A stretch of 64,000 nt of DNA, from the NCBI RefSeq assembly GCF_021166585.1, contig NZ_JAJOZE010000008.1:86836-150835 (forward strand), written 5' to 3'. The DNA is from Metabacillus kandeliae. Lineage in GTDB: Bacteria; Bacillota; Bacilli; Bacillales; Bacillaceae. Numbering within the stretch: the first letter of the stretch is position 1; every line of letters begins with the position of its first letter. Of this stretch, positions 17,683 to 24,160 are shown one piece after another. The notes below the pieces were generated by a model. That model made no database searches, was not told where the DNA came from, and saw only the letters and a list, made by a program, of their open reading frames with translations. The position numbers and the translations under genes are program-made.

Positions 17683-18065
17683 GCCGTTCCTTCTCCCTTG
17701 CCCTCTGGTGTGTACTGCTCCTTAATAATGTCAACCAGTTCGTCGACAGGCACCTGGATCGGCCTGACAGCTTCAATAAAAACTCCGACCGCTTCCAGAA
17801 TGAGCTCGCTGCGCACGCCGTCCAATATTTTCTGATTGCCCGTAATTCGGCTTGGAACGTTCTTTTCTGTATGAATCAAACCCTGATCCTCCATTTCCTT
17901 ATAAGCCTTCTGGGCTGTATTAGGATTAATATTCAGCATCCCTGCGATTTCTCTTCTGGATGGCACCTCCTGCCCTGCGGCAAGAATCCCTGTTGCAATT
18001 TGTTCTTTGAAATGGCGCACAACCTGCAAATAAACAGGATCGCGGTTATTAAATAACGCTTTCAC
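17679..18065 (-). CDS. GntR-family regulator, YtrA subfamily
   Basis: This 128-residue protein has an N-terminal winged helix (PVYLQVVRHFKEQIATG, PSRREIAGMLNINPNTAQKAYKEME) and only a short helical tail, the YtrA subfamily pattern. The start is GTG at 18065 behind AGGAGGTG. It is first in the operon and most likely represses it through the dyads just upstream (18091-18140), as YtrA does in B. subtilis. Confidence 0.9.
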   Translation of the reverse strand: MKALFNNRDPVYLQVVRHFKEQIATGILAAGQEVPSRREIAGMLNINPNTAQKAYKEMEDQGLIHTEKNVPSRITGNQKILDGVRSELILEAVGVFIEAVRPIQVPVDELVDIIKEQYTPEGKGEGTA

Positions 18066-18085
18066 TAGAGCACCTCCTGCTGAAA

Positions 18086-18153
18086 AGTGTGTGTACTATT
18101 TAGTTCATACACTTTCTATCTGTACTATACACGCAGTACACGAAGTGGGTCAA
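18086..18153 (-). promoter_or_regulatory. Promoter and dyad operators of the ytr-like operon
   Basis: On the minus strand, TTGACC (18153-18148), an 18-bp spacer and TATAGT (18129-18124) form the promoter. The dyad TGTACT-N8-AGTACA (18121-18140) covers the -10. A second dyad, GTGTA-N12-TACAC (18091-18112), lies between promoter and gene. Both resemble the TACACT half-sites recalled for YtrA repressors. Confidence 0.6.
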
Positions 18154-18187
18154 CTATTTTTTTACAATTATGGGAACGATGCAAAAT

Positions 18188-18224
18188 AAAAGGGAAGACC
18201 AGCCTTAGCTGATTCTTCCCTTTT
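18188..18224 (-). terminator. Intrinsic terminator of yvgK
   Basis: An 11-bp stem AAAAGGGAAGA (18188-18198) pairs with 18214-18224. It overlaps the yvgK stop codon. Confidence 0.8.
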
Positions 18225-19143
18225 AAAACGTTTCATATATTGTTTCTCCCATACTGGATGTATCATAACCACCAAACGAATCAATCTCTGATTGAAAAGT
18301 CTTTGATGATAATATTCCTTTCACCAAATCAATCAATTCCCTGTTTTCAGTGGTTTTTAAAATCACAATATCATACTGCTCTGTTATCAGCGGAATAAAA
18401 TCAACCCCGACAATCTTCGCTGCCTTCTCGATCCCGATGCCGGCATCAGCTTTTCCAGCAAACACAGCTGACGCTACGCTTAAATGGCTTGTCTCTTCGT
18501 TTTGATAGCCCTTCAAGGCTTCTGAAGAGATTCCATGAATGGAAAGCTGTTCATCCAGGAGGATTCTTGCCCCGGAGCCTTTTTCTCTATTGATTATCCT
18601 AATATCGTGCTTTTCTAAATCAGGCCAAGAGGAAAGCTGATGGGGATTCCCATTTTGAACATACATACCCGCTTTTCTCGTCACTACATTCAAAAGAATG
18701 TATGGATAGCCAGCCAATATTTTTTTCAGATAAGGCAGGTTGTATTCCCCTGTTTCCCCGTCAAATAAATGCAGGCTCACAATATCGCAATCACCATTAT
18801 ACATGGCCACTAGGCTGTTCAAGCTTCCGGTATAGGAACGGAGCGGCTTATAGCTGGATTGCTTCTCGATATGCTTTCCGAGAATATCCAAAACAAGATC
18901 CTGTCCGCTGATGACGATGTTTGAATCTTTCTTAAGAAGTCTTGGAGGCTCAGGCTTTGGCGCAGAAGGTGCTTCTCTAGTAGAGTTAATGTATTGATTC
19001 AAATCGTCAGCATGAACACGCATCTGCCTCCCTACGCGAAAAACAGGAAGATCTCCCTTTTTCACAAGGTCATAGATCGTTAATTTTGACACTTTCAGCA
19101 GTTTCGCGACCTCTTCAATGGTATATGAAAGCTCTTCTGGCAT
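18223..19143 (-). CDS. yvgK: YvgK-like regulator: excisionase-type HTH plus periplasmic-binding-like domain
   Basis: This 306-residue protein has an N-terminal MerR/excisionase-type helix-turn-helix (YTIEEVAKLLKVSKLTIYDLVKKG, FRVGRQMRVHADDL) at residues 6-52. After a proline-rich linker comes a PBP-like domain (about 75-300) with the ERG-G-R region NREKGSGARILLDEQL, as in molybdate-type binding proteins. The same architecture, divergent from modAB, is B. subtilis YvgK. It probably senses molybdate in the cytosol and controls modAB through the palindrome between them. Confidence 0.87.
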   Translation of the reverse strand: MPEELSYTIEEVAKLLKVSKLTIYDLVKKGDLPVFRVGRQMRVHADDLNQYINSTREAPSAPKPEPPRLLKKDSNIVISGQDLVLDILGKHIEKQSSYKPLRSYTGSLNSLVAMYNGDCDIVSLHLFDGETGEYNLPYLKKILAGYPYILLNVVTRKAGMYVQNGNPHQLSSWPDLEKHDIRIINREKGSGARILLDEQLSIHGISSEALKGYQNEETSHLSVASAVFAGKADAGIGIEKAAKIVGVDFIPLITEQYDIVILKTTENRELIDLVKGILSSKTFQSEIDSFGGYDTSSMGETIYETF

Positions 19144-19208
19144 TCTGCACCCCTCCTTCTCTTATTTTATCCCAATTCGCAAATTACCGACAACTTAATC
19201 CTTTTTCG

Positions 19209-19234
19209 TTATAATTAGTTATATCTAGTTATAA
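19209..19234. promoter_or_regulatory. Palindrome between yvgK and modA
   Basis: This 26-bp AT-rich dyad has TTATAA ends and 22 of 26 symmetric positions. It contains repeated TAGTTATA words. It lies 24 bp before the modA start and 66 bp before yvgK. It is a plausible YvgK operator, as no other regulator is nearby. Confidence 0.5.
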
Positions 19235-19257
19235 TCCGTATGAGAGGATGAGAGCTT

Positions 19258-20031
19258 TTGAGGAAAATAGGACTAATTATAATGGCTATGCTATTTGTAC
19301 TTGCTGGATGTTCTGCAGGCAGCAAGAATTCAGCTGCCACTAAACAGACTGAACTGACCATTTCCGCCGCAGCAAGCCTTCAGGATGCTTTGAATGAAAT
19401 CAAACCAGCTTTTGAAAAAGAGCATCCAGATATAAAGGTAAACTATAACTTTGGCGGCTCCGGAACCCTTCAGCAGCAGATTTCACAAGGCGCACCTGCT
19501 GACCTTTTTTTTTCCGCCGCACAGGATAAATATGACGTTCTTGCAAAAAAAGGGCTCATTCAAAAAGGGACAGAGCTTCTCGGCAATGACCTTGTCCTGG
19601 CTGTTCCTAAAAATGCTGCAGAAGGGATCTCCTCTTTTCCGGAAATAACAAAAGCAAAAAGGATTGCTCTTGGCACGCCGGAATCTGTCCCGGCTGGAAA
19701 ATACGCCAAGGAATCCTTGGAAAAGATGAAGCTTTGGAAGCCGCTAGAAGGGAAGACTGTGTTCGGAAAAGATGTCAGACAGGTGCTCTCTTATATTGAA
19801 ACTGGTAATGCAGACGCAGGTCTTGTCTACCGCACAGATGCCCTGTCCTCAGACAAGATAAAAATCATTGCCGCGGCAGATGAAAAAACGCACAGCCCGA
19901 TCATTTACCCGGCAGGCGTTCTAAAAAACACCAAGCATAAAGAAGAAGCAGAGCTTTTTTATAGCTACCTTCAAAAGGAGCAGGCCATGAAAATCTTTAA
20001 AAAATACGGTTTTAAGGACTTAGCGAGCTGA
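19258..20031 (+). CDS. modA: Molybdate ABC transporter substrate-binding lipoprotein
   Basis: This 257-residue lipoprotein has a signal peptide ending in the lipobox LAGC (cysteine 18). The mature part shows ModA hallmarks: SAAASLQDAL, FGGSGTLQQQI, GAPADLFFSA and a C-terminal HSPIIYPAGVL. It binds molybdate outside the membrane. Translation starts with TTG at 19258, 11 bp after AGAGGATG; the next ATG would cut off the charged signal N-region. modB begins 1 bp after its stop. Confidence 0.93.
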   Translation: MRKIGLIIMAMLFVLAGCSAGSKNSAATKQTELTISAAASLQDALNEIKPAFEKEHPDIKVNYNFGGSGTLQQQISQGAPADLFFSAAQDKYDVLAKKGLIQKGTELLGNDLVLAVPKNAAEGISSFPEITKAKRIALGTPESVPAGKYAKESLEKMKLWKPLEGKTVFGKDVRQVLSYIETGNADAGLVYRTDALSSDKIKIIAAADEKTHSPIIYPAGVLKNTKHKEEAELFYSYLQKEQAMKIFKKYGFKDLAS

Positions 20032-20032
20032 G

Positions 20033-20689
20033 ATGCCGCCTGATTTTTGGTCACCCGTCAGCCTGTCACTTGAAATAGCTGCTGTATCGAGCATTTTTGT
20101 CATCTCTTTAGGAATATTGATCGGCCGTCTCATGTCGAGAACTAGATTTAAAGGAAAGGTCATCATTGAGACCATTCTGCTTTTGCCGCTCGTCCTTCCT
20201 CCTACTGTTGTTGGTTTTTTGCTGATTGTTGTTTTTGGAAGAAACAGCCCAGCCGGCCAGTGGATTGAATGGATTTTCAGGCAGCCGGTGATGTTCACCT
20301 GGTGGGCAGCCGTGATCGCCTCTGCTGTTGTTGCCTTTCCACTTATGTATCAATCAGCAAAAACCGGTTTTGAGGGAATTGACACAGACATCGAGGGCGC
20401 AGCTCTTGTAGACGGAGCAGGAAACGCCAAACTGCTCTGGTTTATCTCAATCCCGCTTGCCCAGAAAGCCATTATTTCCGGGGCGATTTTAAGTTTTGCG
20501 AGGGCACTTGGCGAATTCGGCGCTACCTTAATGTTTGCCGGCAACATTCCGGGAAAAACGCAAACTGCCCCTACCGCCATTTATCTCGCCATTGATTCAG
20601 GCAATATGCAGCTTGCCTGGGCCTGGGTCGGGTGTATGGTGGGGATTTCGTTTTTGATGCTTCTGGTTATTGGCTGGGTAAGGGATTAG
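20033..20689 (+). CDS. modB: Molybdate ABC transporter permease
   Basis: This 218-residue permease has about five helices and the ATPase-docking EAA loop EGAALVDGAGNAKLLWFISIPLA near residues 118-140. LPLVLPPTVVGF and RALGEFGATLMFAGN are typical ModB motifs. It follows modA by 1 bp. No ATPase (modC) follows, the same arrangement as in B. subtilis, so an ATPase from elsewhere must serve it. Confidence 0.93.
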   Translation: MPPDFWSPVSLSLEIAAVSSIFVISLGILIGRLMSRTRFKGKVIIETILLLPLVLPPTVVGFLLIVVFGRNSPAGQWIEWIFRQPVMFTWWAAVIASAVVAFPLMYQSAKTGFEGIDTDIEGAALVDGAGNAKLLWFISIPLAQKAIISGAILSFARALGEFGATLMFAGNIPGKTQTAPTAIYLAIDSGNMQLAWAWVGCMVGISFLMLLVIGWVRD

Positions 20690-20764
20690 AAGTTGAATCG
20701 GTGTAATATTTACATAGCAAAATGGCAACAGTAAAAAAGATTGTTATTAATGGAGGTGTGCTTT

Positions 20765-20887
20765 GTGGATCATACGAATGAATTTGTAGAAAAATTGAAG
20801 GACAACCAAAAGAAAGATGAGAAAAATAAAGAGCATCAAGGAAATGGCAATCCTGGAAAAAAGCTTCCGAATAAGACGCACAAATAA
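20765..20887 (+). CDS. Small hydrophilic protein, DUF4023-like
   Basis: The 40-residue product starts at GTG behind a good GGAGGTG and reads MDHTNEFVEKLKDNQKK..., ending GNPGKKLPNKTHK. It is very rich in K, N and E. The N-terminal xTNEFVEKL and C-terminal KKLPNK resemble the short DUF4023 proteins of Bacilli, as I recall them. A stem of CCTCTCTGC with GCAGAGAGG follows at 20902-20934. Function unknown. Confidence 0.55.
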   Translation: MDHTNEFVEKLKDNQKKDEKNKEHQGNGNPGKKLPNKTHK

Positions 20888-20970
20888 CGGTAAAACAAAT
20901 CCTCTCTGCGAGAACTCGACAAGATGCAGAGAGGATGATTTATTTCAGCCTGTAAACCTTCAGATGCATA

Positions 20971-20997
20971 AAAAAACCTGCTTTCGCAGGCTTCAGT
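20971..20997 (-). terminator. Terminator of the grpB-like/SRPBCC pair
   Basis: On the minus strand, AAGCCTGC pairs with GCAGGTTT (one G-U), with a GAAA loop and TTTT after it. Confidence 0.7.
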
Positions 20998-21002
20998 CTC
21001 TG

Positions 21003-21413
21003 CTATCCTTGTGATCCAATCCACTCTGCCACACTCTCCCATAATTCTTTCATCTCTTCCCTAGCCCTTTCATCCGCCAAGTTTTCCTGATGAAAGCTGA
21101 TCACCGTTTTTCCGTTTTCTTTAGGCAGGATGCGAAATTGTACAGTAGAGGCTTTTTCCCAACCGTCTTTTTTCCATGTCAGGCGAAGCTGCTCCTGCAT
21201 TTTCACTACCCGTATTTCACCTGAACCTGTTTCAGCTGAATATCCTTCCCCCTGCTGCAGCCTCAGCTCCTCATGATTGCCAAGCCACAGACTTAGGCAT
21301 TCCTTTGAAGTGACGAGACCCCAAGCTTCTTGCTGGGAAATAGGAAAGGTTCTTCTGACACCGATTTGAAAACCCGCAGTCTTTGTTTTGCCTGTTATGT
21401 TTTGCGTGTCCAT
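21003..21413 (-). CDS. SRPBCC / AHSA1-type START-fold protein
   Basis: This 136-residue protein of the Aha1-C/SRPBCC superfamily starts with a strand-rich segment leading to RTFPISQQEAWGLVTSKECLSLWLG. It has the typical late LRLTWK and a C-terminal helix REEMKELWESVAEWIG. Members bind small hydrophobic ligands in a deep cavity; the ligand is unknown. GGAGGGA precedes the ATG, which lies inside the end of the upstream grpB-like gene (19-bp overlap), so the two are co-expressed. Confidence 0.82.
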   Translation of the reverse strand: MDTQNITGKTKTAGFQIGVRRTFPISQQEAWGLVTSKECLSLWLGNHEELRLQQGEGYSAETGSGEIRVVKMQEQLRLTWKKDGWEKASTVQFRILPKENGKTVISFHQENLADERAREEMKELWESVAEWIGSQG

Positions 21414-21976
21414 ACCATCCCTCCTTTTTCTATTAGATTACGGGATGATTTAAGAAATTCCTTTCTGTTTTTAAACCATTCTACTGCTTTCGCTTCTGTA
21501 TCCAGCACCCATTTCGCCTTGCCTTCTATATAGGCATCCATATTATCAGGAAACTGGGCAGCAAGCTTTTCCTTCAGTGCGCCATATTGCTCCATTGCAT
21601 CTGGATGAGCTCTTAAATAGTTCCGAAATGCTAAGTGCCGTGTAGCATGGCTGCTTTTCTCTTCAAAGACGTGCACATGACGAGTGCGTTCATCACCGCC
21701 TTTTCGAAAGTACCTTCTCCCAGGTATGCCGAATTCGCCCATCGGCTCATAGCCCAGTTTTGCCATTTCACCATTATAGCGGTCTATATTTCTTATATTT
21801 TTAGCCTCCAGCATAATGTCGATGACTGGCTTTGCCTTTAACCCTTTCACAGATGTACTGCCAATATGGTGTAAACCTGCGAGTTCTGACCCGAAAATTT
21901 TCTTTAATTGATCTGCTTCCTCTTCGTATCTTTGTTTCCAGCTCTCTTCATAGGGAACAACGGTTACTTTTCTCAT
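21395..21976 (-). CDS. GrpB family (UPF0157) nucleotidyltransferase-fold protein
   Basis: The start is set at 21976 behind GAGGAGGC; the upstream extension is not conserved-looking. The 193-residue product carries family marks: VPYEESWKQRYEEE, HHIGSTSV-GL-AKPVIDIML (the nucleotidyltransferase GS...D-D core), GIPGRRYF-KGGDERTRHVHVF and HLAFRNYLRAHPDAM-QYG-LK. Biochemical function is not established for the family. It overlaps the SRPBCC gene by 19 bp. Confidence 0.9.
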   Translation of the reverse strand: MRKVTVVPYEESWKQRYEEEADQLKKIFGSELAGLHHIGSTSVKGLKAKPVIDIMLEAKNIRNIDRYNGEMAKLGYEPMGEFGIPGRRYFRKGGDERTRHVHVFEEKSSHATRHLAFRNYLRAHPDAMEQYGALKEKLAAQFPDNMDAYIEGKAKWVLDTEAKAVEWFKNRKEFLKSSRNLIEKGGMVWTRKT

Positions 21977-22050
21977 CACAGCCTCCTCTATTGAATAAAA
22001 TGATATATTAGATGTAAGCCATACCTTAACTATAAAGGAAAATAAAAAGC

Positions 22051-22431
22051 ATGAACAAACGAATCCATTATGCTGCCGCCATTTTTCTAACCATACTCCT
22101 CGGCCTCTCCTCAAGAAAATTCAGTTCTGCGCTTCCAGGCTTTCTGGCTGAAAATGCTGGTGATGTTTTCTGGGCCATGATGGTGTACTTCATCTTCCGG
22201 TTTCTGCTGGTGAAAAAGAAAATTTCCTTTTGCCTCTGGGCCAGCCTGCTTTTCAGCTTTGGAATTGAATTCAGCCAGTTATACCAGACGGACTGGGCCA
22301 ATAATCTCCGCAGCACAGTGATTGGCGGCCTTGTATTTGGAAGAGGCTTTCTTATAGCAGACCTCTTTCGCTATACAGCCGGCATTGTGATGGCTGGGTT
22401 AATTGACCGCTACATGCTCCTTAAAGAATAG
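22051..22431 (+). CDS. DUF2809 family membrane protein
   Basis: This 126-residue protein has four predicted helices and the DUF2809 pattern: LGLSSRKFSS-LP near residues 18-30, ENAGDVFWAMMVYF, and FSFGIEFSQLYQ. The family has no known function. It is divergent from the grpB-like gene and ends at the terminator shared with the GH13 gene. Confidence 0.8.
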   Translation: MNKRIHYAAAIFLTILLGLSSRKFSSALPGFLAENAGDVFWAMMVYFIFRFLLVKKKISFCLWASLLFSFGIEFSQLYQTDWANNLRSTVIGGLVFGRGFLIADLFRYTAGIVMAGLIDRYMLLKE

Positions 22432-22436
22432 GAAAA

Positions 22437-22463
22437 GGCAGGAAAACCTATCGTTTTCCTGCC
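22437..22463. terminator. Bidirectional terminator
   Basis: GGCAGGAAAAC (22437-22447) pairs perfectly with GTTTTCCTGCC (22453-22463). It lies between the convergent DUF2809 gene and the end of the sugar operon. Confidence 0.85.
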
Positions 22464-22471
22464 TTGTTGTT

Positions 22472-24160
22472 TTACTCTTCAACTGCCCAGATAAATTGGT
22501 AAGGCCCAAGTGTAACTGGTCCGCTGATTGATTTCTTTTGAATAAGGTCGTATCCTTCTATGCCAAAATCCACCTGTGTTTCATTAACATCAAGGTTTAC
22601 AGCAAAGTAAACCGGCTTTTCTGATCCGCCGCGTTTGAGCGCGAACACACTTTTTCCAAGCTGCAAAACCTCTTGTTCCCCATAAGGCGAAAAGGCAGGC
22701 TGGGTTTGGCGCAGAGCGATCATTTCTTTTAGAGATCCAAAAATGTTCTTCCGCCTGCTGTTTTCCTCAAGCTCTTCTGTGATGAGTGAATAGGCCAGTT
22801 TTTCGCGGTTGATTCGGCGGTTGATGCCTGTTTCCGCCAGTCCCTCCAGGTCGTTTTTCGATCCGAGCAGGGAATGATAATAAATGGCCGGTACACCGAC
22901 AACAGATAACAGAATACTGTGGGCAGCTAGTGTTTTTTGAATCTGAAGCTCTAGAGAGACATCTTCTTCTTTGTTCACCAACGCCTCTGAATAGTTAATG
23001 TTCAGCTCGTAAACCGTCTTTGATCCATCAGGATTGGCTTTGTAGGAGACTCGGCCGCCATTGCTTTCTGTTTTCTCTACTAAAAGCTGCCTTTCTTCTT
23101 CCGTCAGGATGCCTTCTGTCGGCCTCATGCCGATGCCGTCATGGCTTGCCAGAAAGTTAAAGAAGGTAGCATTTTCAGAGATTTTCTGAATGCCTGAAGC
23201 CCATTGGGACAGCTTACTTCCGTCGTGCTTTGATAACGCGTAAAGAACTAGCGGCGGCAGTGAGAATTGGTATACCATATTGGCTTCATCTGTGCCGCTT
23301 CCCAAATAGCTGATGTTCTCTTTATGCGGGACATTCGTTTCGGTAATAAGCTGGGCGTTCGGCCTAAAATAGTCCAGCATACTTCTCCATAGCTTGATAA
23401 TCTCATGGGTTCGCGGCAAATGGATGCAGCTTGTTCCGGACTCTTTCCAAAGAAAGCCGATGGCATCAAGCCTGATGCTCGTTCCGCCTTTATGCGCGTA
23501 GGTTAAAAGGATATCGGTCAGCTCAATCAGCACAGGCCAGTGCTTCACATTTACATCCACCTGGTCTTCACTGAAGGTTGTCCAGGCTGTTTTCTTTCCG
23601 TTTTTCCCTTCATATTCATGAAAAAGAAGAGATGTCCTTGGTCTGACCACCTGGGAATCATCAAAATCGTTCTCTTTTGGAATAAAAAAGTTCTGGTACT
23701 CTCCTTCATCGTTTAAGTATTGCTGAAACCAGCTGCTGGACTTTGATATGTGATTCGCGACAAAGTCAAACATCAGTCTGTAATCCTTGGAAAAGGCTTC
23801 GATTTCCTGCCAGCCGCCAAGCGCCGGGTCTATTTGCCTGTAATCTGTTACCGAAAAACCGTCATCTGAGGTGTATGGAAACATAGGAAGCAGATGAACA
23901 TCAGTAATGGCGCCTCCTGCCTGCTCTTTTAAAAAGCGGTGAAGAACGGAAAGCGCTGGCTTTCCATCCTCATAAATGCTGTCACCGTATGCAATCAAGT
24001 ACGTGTTCTTTTCTGTAATCCGATTCGCAGGACGCCAGTCTTTCTCCGCCCATTTGTCCACAAGGGCTTCAAAAGCCTGATGGCAATCTTCCTCATAGTC
24101 TTCACCGTAGATAACCTGCAATTTTCCTTTGAGATCCTGAAGGAGCTTTTCTTTTGTCAT
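22472..24160 (-). CDS. GH13_18 sugar phosphorylase (sucrose-phosphorylase family)
   Basis: This 562-residue protein has the alpha-amylase fold of the sucrose phosphorylase subfamily: YGDSIYEDGKP, DVHLLPMFPYTSDDGFSV-DY, FDFVANH, RLDAIGFLWKE (nucleophile aspartate), ITETNV (acid/base glutamate) and ASHDGIGM. Members split sucrose, sucrose-6-phosphate or glucosylglycerate with phosphate to give glucose-1-phosphate. It is the third gene of a PTS-GH38-GH13 operon, overlapping GH38 by 4 bp. Context with a mannosylglycerate-type system favours glucosylglycerate or a phosphorylated relative, but this is inference. Confidence 0.85.
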   Translation of the reverse strand: MTKEKLLQDLKGKLQVIYGEDYEEDCHQAFEALVDKWAEKDWRPANRITEKNTYLIAYGDSIYEDGKPALSVLHRFLKEQAGGAITDVHLLPMFPYTSDDGFSVTDYRQIDPALGGWQEIEAFSKDYRLMFDFVANHISKSSSWFQQYLNDEGEYQNFFIPKENDFDDSQVVRPRTSLLFHEYEGKNGKKTAWTTFSEDQVDVNVKHWPVLIELTDILLTYAHKGGTSIRLDAIGFLWKESGTSCIHLPRTHEIIKLWRSMLDYFRPNAQLITETNVPHKENISYLGSGTDEANMVYQFSLPPLVLYALSKHDGSKLSQWASGIQKISENATFFNFLASHDGIGMRPTEGILTEEERQLLVEKTESNGGRVSYKANPDGSKTVYELNINYSEALVNKEEDVSLELQIQKTLAAHSILLSVVGVPAIYYHSLLGSKNDLEGLAETGINRRINREKLAYSLITEELEENSRRKNIFGSLKEMIALRQTQPAFSPYGEQEVLQLGKSVFALKRGGSEKPVYFAVNLDVNETQVDFGIEGYDLIQKKSISGPVTLGPYQFIWAVEE

